A stretch of DNA of 33,911 nt from Streptomyces hirsutus (GTDB lineage Bacteria > Actinomycetota > Actinomycetes > Streptomycetales > Streptomycetaceae): contig NZ_LIQT01000025.1 of NCBI RefSeq assembly GCF_001418415.1, forward strand, positions 1 through 33,911. The letters are read 5' to 3'. Both the position numbers and the translations under genes were made by a program. Below, piece by piece: positions 14,543-22,487 of this stretch. The notes under the pieces are model-generated. The model was given only the letters and a program-made list of their open reading frames with translations, was not told where the DNA came from and searched no databases. Numbering within the stretch: position 1 is the first letter of the stretch; the number at the start of each line of letters is the position of its first letter.

Positions 14543-15810
14543 GCGGTCTCGCGGACGGCGCGGGCCAGTGTGGTCAGCCCCTCGTCCAGCTCGTCCGGGG
14601 TGATGGTCAGGGCCGGAAGGAGTTTGACGACCTCGCTCTCCGGGCCGGACGTCTCGATCAGCAGCCCGAGCTCGAAGGCGCGCGCGGCGATGTGTCCGGC
14701 CCGCGCCTTGTCGTGGAACTCCATGCCCCACACGAGCCCGCGACCGCGGTACTCCTTCACGTCGGCGCGGTTCTCCTCGGCGATGGCGGCCATCGCCTGC
14801 TCGACCTGCTCGCCGCGCGCACGGGTCTGCTTCTCCATCGCCGACCCGTCGGCCCAGTAGGCCTCGAGGGCGGCGGTCGCCGTGACGAAGGCCGGGTTGT
14901 TGCCGCGGAAGGTGCCGTTGTGCTCGCCCGGCTCCCAGATGTCCAGCTCGGGCTTGAACAGGGTCAGCGCCATCGGCAGTCCGTAGCCGCTGATCGACTT
15001 GGACACGGTGACGATGTCGGGCGTGATGCCGGCCTCCTCGAAGGAGAAGAAGGCGCCGGTGCGGCCGCAGCCCATCTGGATGTCGTCGACGATGAGCAGC
15101 ATGTCCTGGCGTTCGCACAGCTCGGCCAGGGCGCGCAGCCACTCGGGCCGGGCGACGTTGATGCCGCCTTCGCCCTGCACGGTCTCGACGATCACCGCGG
15201 CGGGCTTGTTGAGGCCGGAGCCCTGGTCCTCCAGGAGCCGCTCGAACCACAGGAAGTCGGGGACCTGGCCGTCGAAGTAGTTGTCGAACGGCATCGGCGT
15301 GCCGTGCACCAGCGGGATGCCCGCCCCGGCGCGTTTGAAGGCGTTGCCGGTCACGGCGAGGGAGCCCAGCGACATGCCGTGGAAGGCGTTGGTGAACGAG
15401 ACGATCGCCTCGCGGCCCTTCACCTTCCGGGCCAGCTTCAGCGCCGACTCCACGGCGTTGGTGCCGGTCGGGCCCGGGAACATGACCTTGTACGGCAGGT
15501 CGCGCGGACGCAGGATCCAGTTCTGGAAGGACTCCAGGAACGCGCGCTTGGCCGTCGTCGACATGTCGAGCCCGTGCGTGACGCCGTCCCGCTCCAGGTA
15601 GTCGATCAGCGCCCGTTTCAGTACCGGGTTGTTGTGGCCGTAGTTGAGTGAGCCGGCTCCGGCGAAGAAGTCGAGGTACTCATGGCCGTCCTCGTCGTAC
15701 ATGCGGCTGCCGTGCGCTCGGTCGAACACGGTGGGCCAGCCGCGGCAGTAGCTGCGCACCTCGGACTCAAGGGTCTCGAAGACGCTCAGATCGGGCTGGG
15801 TGATGGTCAC
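14539..15810 (-). CDS. ectB: Diaminobutyrate-2-oxoglutarate transaminase EctB
   Basis: PLP-dependent class III aminotransferase that makes L-2,4-diaminobutyrate from aspartate semialdehyde, the first step of ectoine synthesis. It has 423 residues from the GTG at 15810, which has GAGGAG about 10 nt upstream; in-frame codons further upstream are not homologous. Motifs include [15 protein letters not shown], the PLP phosphate-binding [25 protein letters not shown] with the pyridine-binding Asp, and Lys271 in [11 protein letters not shown] as Schiff base. The [10 protein letters not shown] sequence distinguishes EctB from general ornithine-type transaminases. It follows ectA by 88 bp. Confidence 0.97.
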   Translation of the reverse strand: MTITQPDLSVFETLESEVRSYCRGWPTVFDRAHGSRMYDEDGHEYLDFFAGAGSLNYGHNNPVLKRALIDYLERDGVTHGLDMSTTAKRAFLESFQNWILRPRDLPYKVMFPGPTGTNAVESALKLARKVKGREAIVSFTNAFHGMSLGSLAVTGNAFKRAGAGIPLVHGTPMPFDNYFDGQVPDFLWFERLLEDQGSGLNKPAAVIVETVQGEGGINVARPEWLRALAELCERQDMLLIVDDIQMGCGRTGAFFSFEEAGITPDIVTVSKSISGYGLPMALTLFKPELDIWEPGEHNGTFRGNNPAFVTATAALEAYWADGSAMEKQTRARGEQVEQAMAAIAEENRADVKEYRGRGLVWGMEFHDKARAGHIAARAFELGLLIETSGPESEVVKLLPALTITPDELDEGLTTLARAVRETA

Positions 15811-15898
15811 GACGAATCGCTCCTCAGTGGCGTGGGAAGTCAGAGGGAGTCCGGGACCGGCGGGGTGACGCACGGGTCCGTGTGCGTGGGGCCGGTGG

Positions 15899-16405
15899 TC
15901 AGGGGGAGAGGGGACCGATGCGGTACAGCACCTCGGGCTCGTGCGGTCCGTCGGGGAACTGCTCCGCCTCGAACAGCACCTCGCGCTCCAGCCGGGCCCC
16001 GTGGCGTTCGGCGAACGCGGTGAACAGGCGCTCGGACGCGGTGTTCCCCGGTGTGATGGTGGTCTCCACGGTGGTCACTCCGTGTTCCGCGACGGTCCGT
16101 GCGGCCAGACCGTCGAGCAGAGCGGCGGCCAGGCCCCGGCCGCGGTGCGTCTCGTCCACCGCGACCTGCCAGACGAGCAGGGTGTGCGGGCTGTCCGGCC
16201 GTACGTAGCCGGTGACGAAGCCGATCGGCTCCCCGCCGGCGTCACGTGCGACGGCGGATGTGGCGGCGAAGTCCCGGCACCACAGGAGATAGCTGTACGA
16301 CGAGTTCAGGTCGAGGGTTTTCGAGTCCCTTGCTATCCGCCACAGCGCGGCTCCGTCCGCCGGGGCGGGGCGGTCGATTTGCGGGTCTGCTTGTGCGGCA
16401 GTCAT
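15899..16405 (-). CDS. ectA: L-2,4-diaminobutyrate acetyltransferase EctA
   Basis: GNAT-family enzyme that acetylates the gamma-amino group of diaminobutyrate using acetyl-CoA, the second step of ectoine synthesis. It has 168 residues. The EctA-specific opening is ALWRIARDSKTLDLNSSYSYLLWCRDFAATSAVA. The acetyl-CoA loop is ETHRGRGLAAALLDGL, and the C-terminal motif is TPGNTASERLFTAFAERHGA. It is the first gene of the operon. The ATG at 16405 matches the family start, yet no Shine-Dalgarno sequence precedes it. A SigB-like promoter lies 11 nt upstream, so the transcript may be leaderless or nearly so. Confidence 0.96.
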   Translation of the reverse strand: MTAAQADPQIDRPAPADGAALWRIARDSKTLDLNSSYSYLLWCRDFAATSAVARDAGGEPIGFVTGYVRPDSPHTLLVWQVAVDETHRGRGLAAALLDGLAARTVAEHGVTTVETTITPGNTASERLFTAFAERHGARLEREVLFEAEQFPDGPHEPEVLYRIGPLSP

Positions 16406-16416
16406 GTGAATTGAAC

Positions 16417-16440
16417 TTACCCAGGTAAATTCGAAAATGC
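16417..16440 (-). promoter_or_regulatory. SigB-like promoter of ectA
   Basis: On the minus strand GCAT (16437-16440), 14 nt and GGGTAA (16417-16422) match the S. coelicolor SigB consensus GNNT-N14-16-GGGTAC/T except for the last base. The -10 ends 11 nt before the ectA ATG. The same bases form the palindrome TTACCCAGGTAA (16417-16428), so a repressor site is an alternative reading. Confidence 0.5.
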
Positions 16441-16692
16441 ATCGGCTGTCGGGGTTACCTGAGTGGCTTGTCTATGTTATCGCGCGAGCGTGAAGCCGCA
16501 AGCGGAAGCCTGGCGGAATGTCCCTGTTCGGGCGGGATTCAAGCCGCAAATCGGCCACCTTGTGGAGCTGGTCACAAGTCCATAACGCCCGCGATCATGT
16601 CCGGGATGCGTCGGTTCCGGACTGTGGAAAATCGATGCGTTTAGGGTCGATGAAAGGGGGCAGAAGGACATGGGAAACTGCTCTGGAAGGTA

Positions 16693-16704
16693 TTATTTAA
16701 ATAA
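16693..16704. repeat. All-AT 12-bp perfect palindrome TTATTTAAATAA
   Basis: Twelve consecutive A/T bases, self-complementary, lie about 290 bp upstream of ectA in a genome of very high GC. It is a candidate site for an AT-preferring DNA-binding protein (MarR, Lsr2 or OhrR-like), or an AT-rich -10 region. Confidence 0.6.
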
Positions 16705-16922
16705 GGGGGAGAATGGCGAGCGAGAATACCCGGGAAAGGCTTCCGGTAATCCTGTGAATTTATGCCTGGATTCCTGTGTCCCGTTCGGTGACACCGTTGT
16801 CACGCTGCGGTGCCGTCGGCGACGCGCTCCGGAAAGGGGCCGGCGTCGACCCCTGCGGCCCGCGTGCGCCCCGGCGGGCGAGTGCCGGCTGCCCGGCGCC
16901 GGGCGGGGCGGCGGTCGGTCGC

Positions 16923-18026
16923 CTACCGCCAGCCGTGGTCGGCCGCTCGCAGGGCCCCCTGCACGTCCACCGGCAGGCCCTGCTCCGCCAGTGCCGTGCC
17001 CAGGGCCGTCAGGCTCGCCCGGACCGCGCCCCGGGTCGCGTCAGGGCCGTAGTGGTTGACGCGGATCATCTCCTTCGCCAGCGACCCGCCCCCCGCCGCC
17101 AGCGGCAGCGCCGGGTCCACGGCCAGGGCGCGGGCCACCAGTTCGGAGGCCACCGCGCCCGACGGGGCCCGCAGGGTCGTGGCGACCGGGGCCGCCTCCG
17201 CCGCGTCGTGGACGTACGGCTCCAGGCCGCCGCCCAGTGCGAGCGCCCCCGCCCGGGTCGCCGCCGCGGCCGCCGCGTGCCGTGCCGTCAGCGTCTCCAG
17301 GCCCACCGCCTCGATGCGCTCCACGCACGCCTCCAGCGCCAGCATCTCCAGCTGTGCCGGAGCGTGCGGCAGTACCGCGCGACCCCCGTCGATCCAGCGC
17401 TGCTTCCAGTCCAGCAGGGACAGGTACGAGCGGCGCGGCGCCCGCGGGTTCGCCGCCATCCGGGCCCACGCCCGCTCGCTCACCGACACCGCCGACACGC
17501 CGGCCGGGCCGCCCATCGCCTTCTGCGCCCCGATCACGCACAGGTCCACGCCCCACGCGTCCGGCAGCACCGGTTCCGCCCCGATCGACGCCACCGCGTC
17601 CAGGTAGAACAGCGCCCCGTGCGCCCGCACCGCCTCGCCGATCTCCGCGACCGGGTTGGTGTTGCCGGTGGCCGCCTCCGCGTGCACCAGGGAGACGAAG
17701 TCGATCTCCGGGTGCGCGGCGAAGGCCTCGCGGATCTGCCCGGCCGTCACCGCCGTGTGGAACGGCACCGCCAGATCGATCACCGCGGCGCCGCAGTCCC
17801 GCAGCCAGTCGCCGAAGGTCTGCCCGTACGGGCCCGTGACGACGTTCAGCGCGGTCGTGCCGGGGCCGGCGGTCGCGCGGATCGCGCCTTCCAGTGGAAG
17901 CAGCGCCTCGCCCTGCATGATCACGACGTCCTGCGTGGTGCGCAGCAGCCGCGCCACGCGGTCCTCGATCGAGGCGAAGCGCGCGGCGCTCAGCGGGGCC
18001 AGACCGAGGAAGGGGTGGGTGCTCAC
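16923..18026 (-). CDS. Class V PLP aminotransferase (alanine/serine-glyoxylate type)
   Basis: PLP enzyme of 367 residues in the small-subunit hydrogenase/serine-glyoxylate aminotransferase branch. Visible features are the N-terminal VVIMQGEALLPLEGAIRATAGPG, VVTGPYGQTFGDWL, VSLVHAEAATGNTNPV, YLDAVASIGAEP with the pyridine Asp, and VIGAQKAMGGPAGVS with the Schiff-base Lys. The C terminus KEMIRVNHYGPDATRGAV holds the Arg expected to bind the substrate carboxylate. The substrate is not defined by sequence. It is divergent from the amino-acid ABC transporter across a 320-bp gap, so the two may share regulation and substrate (inference). Confidence 0.87.
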   Translation of the reverse strand: MSTHPFLGLAPLSAARFASIEDRVARLLRTTQDVVIMQGEALLPLEGAIRATAGPGTTALNVVTGPYGQTFGDWLRDCGAAVIDLAVPFHTAVTAGQIREAFAAHPEIDFVSLVHAEAATGNTNPVAEIGEAVRAHGALFYLDAVASIGAEPVLPDAWGVDLCVIGAQKAMGGPAGVSAVSVSERAWARMAANPRAPRRSYLSLLDWKQRWIDGGRAVLPHAPAQLEMLALEACVERIEAVGLETLTARHAAAAAATRAGALALGGGLEPYVHDAAEAAPVATTLRAPSGAVASELVARALAVDPALPLAAGGGSLAKEMIRVNHYGPDATRGAVRASLTALGTALAEQGLPVDVQGALRAADHGWR

Positions 18027-18156
18027 GGCGTTGCTCTCCAGATCACGGCTCTACGGCGCCACGGGTCGTGCGCGGGGCACGGGGCATGGGGCACGGGTTC
18101 GACGGAGTCGAGCGTATCCCCGGCTCCCGGTGAACCCGGTCCGGGCCCCGGGAGCC

Positions 18157-18209
18157 CGCCCTGACGTCCGGGCCGGGCCGACGGGGCGCCCGGTCCGGAC
18201 GTCAGGGCG
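18157..18209. repeat. Long intergenic hairpin between divergent genes
   Basis: CGCCCTGACGTCCGG (18157-18171) and CCGGACGTCAGGGCG (18195-18209) are 15-bp perfect arms. Inside, CCGGGC and GCCCGG continue the stem after one mismatch. It lies upstream of both flanking start codons, so it is not an obvious terminator for either. Confidence 0.8.
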
Positions 18210-18277
18210 CCCGGTCGGACTGCCGGGAAGTCCCTTCCCACGCCCGGTTCTTAGGTCGGACGGCGCCGCAGCCATCG

Positions 18278-18312
18278 GTTTGGTTTGAGTAACCCAAACT
18301 TCTCCTTATAAT
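18278..18312 (+). promoter_or_regulatory. Promoter with overlapping operator for the ABC transporter
   Basis: TTGAGT (18285-18290), a 16-nt spacer and a perfect TATAAT (18307-18312) make a strong housekeeping promoter. The inverted repeat GTTTGG (18278-18283) / CCAAAC (18294-18299), with GGTT/AACC nested inside, straddles the -35, a position suited to repression. AGGAGG at 18336-18341 is the ribosome-binding site. Confidence 0.7.
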
Positions 18313-18346
18313 CAGAACCTCATTTGTTCCCTACCAGGAGGCCTCA

Positions 18347-19201
18347 GTGAAGACGCTCCTCGGCCGCAGGACCCGTGTTCTGGCCGCCACCACCGCGACG
18401 GCCGGGCTGGTGCTCCTGACCGCCTGCACCTCCACCGACGACGGGGACGGCGGCGCCTCCAAGACCGCGGCCGGCGGCGTCGAACTCGCCAAGGCGGGGC
18501 AGCTCACCACCTGCACCCACCTCCCGTACCCGCCCTTCCAGTCGGAGATCGACGGCAAGGTGCAGGGCTTCGACGTGGCGCTGATCGACCTGGTCGCCGA
18601 CGACCTGGAAGTGAAGCAGGCGATCGTCGACACACCGTTCGAGAACTTCAAGACCGGCGCGTTCCTCAACTCCGGCGAGTGCGACCTGGCCGCGGCCGGT
18701 ATGACCATCACCGAGGAACGCAAGAAGAACGTCGACTTCTCGGACCCGTACTTCAACGCCACCCAGGCCGTCCTCGTCGACAAGAAGGCCGGCGTCACCT
18801 CGCTCGCCGACGTGAAGTCGAAGAACGTCAAGATCGGCGCCCAGGCGCAGACCACCGGCGAGGACTACGTCAAGAAGGAGGGCTTCGACCCGGTCTCCTT
18901 CGAGTCCTCCGACGCCGTCCTCAACGGCCTGCGTACCGGCCAGGTCAAGGCCGTCGTCATCGACTTCCCGGTGGTCCAGGGCTGGCTCAAGGACAAGGCC
19001 ACCGCCGACGCCTTCGAGGTCGTCGACAACCTCGACACCGGTGAGCAGTACGGCTTCACCGTGAAGAAGGGCAACACCGCGCTCCAGAAGGCCGTCAACA
19101 AGGCGCTCTCGGACGCCAAGGCCGACGGCACGTACAAGAAGCTGTACGAGCAGTGGATCGGCCCGTACGACGAGTCCGCCGCCGAACCGTCTGCCACCTG
19201 A
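18347..19201 (+). CDS. Amino-acid ABC transporter substrate-binding lipoprotein
   Basis: Extracellular solute-binding protein family 3 (SBP_bac_3), 284 residues, delivering a polar amino acid to the membrane complex. The N terminus MKTLLGRRTRVLAATTATAG ends in the lipobox LLTAC, with the lipidated Cys27. Two alpha/beta lobes follow. FQSEIDGKVQGFDVALIDLVADDL and TGAFLNSGECDLAAAGMTITEERKKNVDFSDPYF are the conserved ligand-pocket segments, and the second lobe includes KIGAQAQTTGEDYVKKEGF. Start GTG 18347 has AGGAGG 5 nt upstream and a clear promoter. It is first in a three-gene operon. The ligand cannot be specified. Confidence 0.94.
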   Translation: MKTLLGRRTRVLAATTATAGLVLLTACTSTDDGDGGASKTAAGGVELAKAGQLTTCTHLPYPPFQSEIDGKVQGFDVALIDLVADDLEVKQAIVDTPFENFKTGAFLNSGECDLAAAGMTITEERKKNVDFSDPYFNATQAVLVDKKAGVTSLADVKSKNVKIGAQAQTTGEDYVKKEGFDPVSFESSDAVLNGLRTGQVKAVVIDFPVVQGWLKDKATADAFEVVDNLDTGEQYGFTVKKGNTALQKAVNKALSDAKADGTYKKLYEQWIGPYDESAAEPSAT

Positions 19202-19205
19202 TCCC

Positions 19206-20039
19206 ATGGCCGACACGAAGGTGCCTCCGGAGCTGCGGAAGAAGGGCCTGACCCGGAGCCAGAAGCGCCGGCTGTCGCGCGGCGCCCAGTACGTCGTCTT
19301 CGTCGCCGCCGTGGCCGCCTTCGTGGCCTCGGCGGACTGGGGCAGGCTGAAGAACCAGTTCGCCCAGCTCGACATCGCCGAGCGGATGTTCCCGGACATC
19401 ATCACCCTGGCGCTGAAGAACACCGTGCTCTACACGGTGACCGGCTTCGTCGTCGGACTCGCCCTCGGCCTGCTCCTCGCGCTGATGCGGCTGTCGTCGG
19501 TCGGCCCGTACCGCTGGCTGGCGGGCATCTACATCGAGATCTTCCGGGGCCTGCCCGCCCTGCTGATCTTCATCTTCATCGGCGTGGCCGTGCCGCTCGC
19601 CTTCCCCGGCACGGAGATCGTCGGCGGCACCTACGGCAAGGTCGCCCTCGCGCTCGGCCTGGTGGCCGCCGCCTACATGGCCGAGACGATCCGCGCGGGC
19701 ATCCAGGCGGTGCCCAAGGGGCAGATGGAGGCGGCCCGTTCGCTGGGTTTCTCGCCCGCGCGGGCCATGGTCTCGATCATCATCCCGCAGGCTTTCCGGG
19801 TCATCCTGCCGCCGCTCACCAACGAACTCGTCCTGCTCTTCAAGGACTCCTCGCTGGTGCTGTTCCTCGGCGTCACCCTGGAGGAGCGCGAACTGTCCAA
19901 GTACGGCCGCGACCTGGCCAGCCAGACCGCCAACTCCACCCCGATCCTGGTCGCCGGCCTGTGCTACCTGCTGATCACCATTCCGCTCGGCTTCGTCGTA
20001 CGCCGTATGGAGGCCAAGGCCCAGGAGGCCGTCAAATGA
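19206..20039 (+). CDS. Amino-acid ABC transporter permease
   Basis: HisM/GlnP-type inner-membrane subunit of 277 residues. It has a charged N-terminal extension (about 1-28), a first hydrophobic segment ([15 protein letters not shown]), and then the transport domain with about five helices. The EAA loop that contacts the ATPase is [31 protein letters not shown] (about 175-205). [25 protein letters not shown] and [17 protein letters not shown] are family hallmarks. It starts 4 nt after the lipoprotein stop and overlaps the ATPase start (ATGA). A single permease gene implies a homodimeric channel. Confidence 0.94.
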   Translation: MADTKVPPELRKKGLTRSQKRRLSRGAQYVVFVAAVAAFVASADWGRLKNQFAQLDIAERMFPDIITLALKNTVLYTVTGFVVGLALGLLLALMRLSSVGPYRWLAGIYIEIFRGLPALLIFIFIGVAVPLAFPGTEIVGGTYGKVALALGLVAAAYMAETIRAGIQAVPKGQMEAARSLGFSPARAMVSIIIPQAFRVILPPLTNELVLLFKDSSLVLFLGVTLEERELSKYGRDLASQTANSTPILVAGLCYLLITIPLGFVVRRMEAKAQEAVK

Positions 20040-20896
20040 GCCAGCCGGACAACCAGCCGGACGGGCAGACCGGCGAGCAGCCGGAGAGCCGGACCGGTAA
20101 CCCGGAGATCCGGGTCAGCGGGCTGCACAAGTCGTTCGGCAGCAACGAGGTGCTGCGCGGCATCGACCTGGAGATCCGCCGGGGCGAGGTCGTCTGCGTG
20201 ATCGGGCCGTCCGGCTCGGGCAAGTCGACCCTCCTGCGGTGCGTGAACCTGCTCGAGGAACCCACCAAGGGTCAGGTGTACGTCGGCGGTACGGAGCTCA
20301 CCGACCCGGACGTCGACATCGACGCCGCCCGCCGCCGGATCGGCATGGTCTTCCAGCAGTTCAACCTCTTCCCGCACCTCACCGTCACCGAGAACCTCAC
20401 CCTGCCGCAGCGCCGGGTGCTGAAGCGGGGCAAGGCGGAGGCCGCCCGGACCGCCGCCGCGAACCTGGAGCGGGTCGGTCTCGCGGAGAAGGCGGACGCC
20501 TACCCGTCCTCCCTCTCCGGCGGCCAGCAGCAGCGCGTCGCCATCGCCCGGGCGCTGGCCATGGGCCCCGAGGTGATGCTGTTCGACGAGCCGACCTCGG
20601 CGCTCGACCCCGAGCTGGTCGGCGACGTGCTGGCGGTGATGCGGATGCTGGCCGACGAGGGCATGACGATGATGGTCGTCACCCACGAGATGACCTTCGC
20701 CCGCGAGGTCGCCGACCGGGTCGTCTTCATGGACGGCGGGGTGATCGTCGAGGACGGCGCCCCCGACCAGGTCATCGGCGCCCCCCGGCACGAACGCACC
20801 CGGCACTTCCTCTCCCGGCTCCTCGACCCCGCCATGGCGGACGTGGAGGAGGAGACCTCCGAGCAGGTGGGCAAGTCCAGCCCGCGGCTCACCTGA
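20036..20896 (+). CDS. Amino-acid ABC transporter ATP-binding protein
   Basis: Cytoplasmic ATPase of 286 residues, GlnQ/HisP type. In order it shows Walker A GPSGSGKS (57-64), the Q-loop [12 protein letters not shown], signature LSGGQQQR, Walker [13 protein letters not shown] and the H-loop VTHE. The first 20 or so residues ([20 protein letters not shown]) are a hydrophilic extension not found in most relatives. The start overlaps the permease stop by 4 nt, so the longer in-frame reading from 19961 is rejected. It is last in the operon, and a 219-bp gap with hairpins follows. Confidence 0.95.
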   Translation: MSQPDNQPDGQTGEQPESRTGNPEIRVSGLHKSFGSNEVLRGIDLEIRRGEVVCVIGPSGSGKSTLLRCVNLLEEPTKGQVYVGGTELTDPDVDIDAARRRIGMVFQQFNLFPHLTVTENLTLPQRRVLKRGKAEAARTAAANLERVGLAEKADAYPSSLSGGQQQRVAIARALAMGPEVMLFDEPTSALDPELVGDVLAVMRMLADEGMTMMVVTHEMTFAREVADRVVFMDGGVIVEDGAPDQVIGAPRHERTRHFLSRLLDPAMADVEEETSEQVGKSSPRLT

Positions 20897-21031
20897 TCTC
20901 CTTCGAACGGGTGAAGTTCCTGCCGTGCGCTGCGAGAACCGAGCGCGCACACCGTGTCGATCGACAGCCAGGACGACCTACCCGAGCGTTGCTCGGCAGA
21001 CCGGGCGGGTTCCGTCCCGGCCGGTGGTGAG

Positions 21032-21093
21032 GGAGCAGGACCTCGCAGGTCGCTGACCTGTGGGGATTCCTGAGCCAGGAATCCCTCTGCTCC
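21032..21093 (+). promoter_or_regulatory. Leader able to fold as a three-way junction before the amidohydrolase
   Basis: The outer stem is GGAGCAG (21032-21038) with CTGCTCC (21087-21093). Inner hairpin 1 is CAGGTC-GCT-GACCTG (21046-21060). Inner hairpin 2 is GGGATTCCTG-AGC-CAGGAATCCC (21063-21085). A competing pairing GACCT (21039-21043) / AGGTC (21047-21051) excludes hairpin 1 and the outer stem. The ribosome-binding site GGGGGAGAG begins 5 nt later. It may be a regulatory RNA element, or simply the terminator of the ABC operon. Confidence 0.55.
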
Positions 21094-21115
21094 AACTGGG
21101 GGAGAGTTCAATAAA

Positions 21116-22216
21116 GTGCCGTGCATGAGCGAACGCGCGGTGCTGCACGTGAAGGGGCGGATCCTCGTCGGACCCGACGAGGTCCGCGACGAGCTGTGGG
21201 TCGTCGACGGCCGGATCTCCTACGACCGCCCCGCCGGGGCCCGCGACGTGAGGACCGTCGAGGGCTGGGTGCTGCCCGGACTGGTCGACGCCCACTGCCA
21301 CGTGGGCCTCGACCGGCACGGGGCGGTCCCCGACCACGTCGCCGAGAAGCAGGCGCTCACCGACCGCGACGCCGGCGCCCTGCTGCTGCGGGACGCGGGA
21401 TCACCGTCCGACACCCGCTGGATCGACGACCGCGACGACCTCCCGAAGATCATCCGGGCCGGCCGGCACATCGCCCGCACCCGCCGCTACATCCGCAACT
21501 ACGCATGGGAGGTCGAACCCGACGACCTCGTCGCGTACGTCGCGCAGGAGGCCCGGCGCGGCGACGGCTGGGTGAAACTCGTCGGCGACTGGATCGACCG
21601 CGACCTCGGCGACCTGTCGGCCTGCTGGCCGCGCGGTGCCGTCGAGGCGGCGATCGCCGAGGCGCACCGGCTGGGCGCCCGCGTCACCGCGCACTGCTTC
21701 GCCGAGGACTCCCTGCGGGACCTGGTCGAGGCCGGCATCGACTGCGTCGAGCACGCGACGGGCCTGACCGACGACACCATCCCGCTGTTCGCCGAACGGG
21801 GCGTGGCGATCGTCCCGACCCTCGTCAACATCGCCACCTTCCCGGGCCTCGCCGACGGCGGCGAGTCCAAGTTCCCGCGTTGGTCGGCCCACCTGCGCCG
21901 GCTCCACGAGCGCCGCTACGACACCGTGCGCTCCGCCTACGACGCCGGTATCCCCGTCTTCGTCGGTACGGACGCCGGAGGCACCCTCCCGCACGGCCTC
22001 GCGGGGGCCGAGGTCGCCGAACTCGTCACCGCCGGCATCCCGCCCGTCGACGCCCTCGCGGCCGGCACCTGGGCGGCCCGCGCCTGGCTCGGACGCCCCG
22101 GCCTGGACGAGGGCGCCCCGGCCGACCTCGTCGTCTACGCCTCCGACCCGCGCGCCGACGTACGGGTGCTGGCGGACCCGCGCAGGGTGGTACTGAACGG
22201 GCACGTGGTCGCGTAG
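21116..22216 (+). CDS. Metal-dependent amidohydrolase (imidazolonepropionase-like)
   Basis: TIM-barrel amidohydrolase of 366 residues. Metal ligands expected for the superfamily are present: His60-x-His62 (LVDAHCHVG), a candidate bridging Lys154 (GWVKLVGDW), His193 (VTAHCF), His213 (VEHATGL) and the catalytic Asp in VFVGTDAGG. The N- and C-terminal segments form the flanking beta-sandwich, ending DLVVYASDPRADVRVLADPRRVVLNG. Start GTG 21116 is chosen because GGGGGAGAG lies 9 nt upstream; ATG 21125 (MSERAVLHVKG) is the alternative. The gene stands alone with its own structured leader. The substrate is unknown; relatives act on cyclic amides, peptides or organophosphates. Confidence 0.88.
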   Translation: MPCMSERAVLHVKGRILVGPDEVRDELWVVDGRISYDRPAGARDVRTVEGWVLPGLVDAHCHVGLDRHGAVPDHVAEKQALTDRDAGALLLRDAGSPSDTRWIDDRDDLPKIIRAGRHIARTRRYIRNYAWEVEPDDLVAYVAQEARRGDGWVKLVGDWIDRDLGDLSACWPRGAVEAAIAEAHRLGARVTAHCFAEDSLRDLVEAGIDCVEHATGLTDDTIPLFAERGVAIVPTLVNIATFPGLADGGESKFPRWSAHLRRLHERRYDTVRSAYDAGIPVFVGTDAGGTLPHGLAGAEVAELVTAGIPPVDALAAGTWAARAWLGRPGLDEGAPADLVVYASDPRADVRVLADPRRVVLNGHVVA

Positions 22217-22290
22217 GGACGACACGGCCCGGGAGCGTGGTGCGGAGGGACGCCGCGGTCCGGGGGCATGGTGCGGAGCGGAGGACACGG

Positions 22291-22317
22291 CCCGGTGGCC
22301 GAAACCCGCCCACCGGG
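22291..22317 (+). terminator. Possible terminator after the amidohydrolase
   Basis: CCCGGTGG (22291-22298) and CCACCGGG (22310-22317) form an 8-bp perfect stem with an 11-nt loop, 75 nt beyond the stop. The stretch between contains imperfect direct copies of GACACGGCCCGG and GGTGCGGAG. Confidence 0.5.
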
Positions 22318-22487
22318 TGGTGCTCGGACGACGGAGGGGAACGGCCGTGCCCCTGGAACCTCCGGGAATCGAATGCATCGGCGGACTCGCCACGAAGGAG
22401 TGAAGAGTTGTCGGATTGCTGACGATCCCCTCCGGATGCGGTCATTCTTTCCGGGTCCCACCCACGTCTCATGGGGGTCCCACCACC

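Larger units (their letters stand above)
16406..16922. other. 517-bp gap upstream of ectA, relatively AT-rich, no convincing gene
   Basis: The part from about 16406 to 16790 is much richer in A and T than its surroundings. It holds the ectA promoter, a second CAGGTAA motif (on the minus strand at 16455-16461), and the palindrome at 16693-16704. There is also a 14-codon plus-strand ORF (ATG 16713 to TGA 16757) with AAGGGG 6 nt upstream. From about 16800 it returns to high GC, with GCCCGGCGCCGGGC (16891-16904) as a possible terminator for the minus-strand aminotransferase. Open frames of 60-130 codons here have poor codon use and no recognisable product. Confidence 0.6.
18027..18346. other. 320-bp divergent intergenic region with a long hairpin and a promoter
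   Basis: The region separates the minus-strand aminotransferase from the plus-strand ABC transporter. From left to right it holds the unassigned aminotransferase leader, a large imperfect hairpin at 18157-18209, and then a short AT-rich stretch with the transporter promoter and an overlapping inverted repeat. No open frame is credible. Confidence 0.7.

Noticed and set aside
15868..15887. ACGCAC/GTGCGT hairpin in the ectA-ectB gap
   Set aside because: The stem is only 6 bp with an 8-nt loop, and the gap is otherwise ordinary. The much stronger ectB-ectC hairpin is reported instead.
16518..17059. Plus-strand frames of 60 and 129 codons upstream of ectA
   Set aside because: Codon use is poor, part of the longer one is antisense to the aminotransferase, and the products have no recognisable features. 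They are treated as non-coding, pending transcript data.
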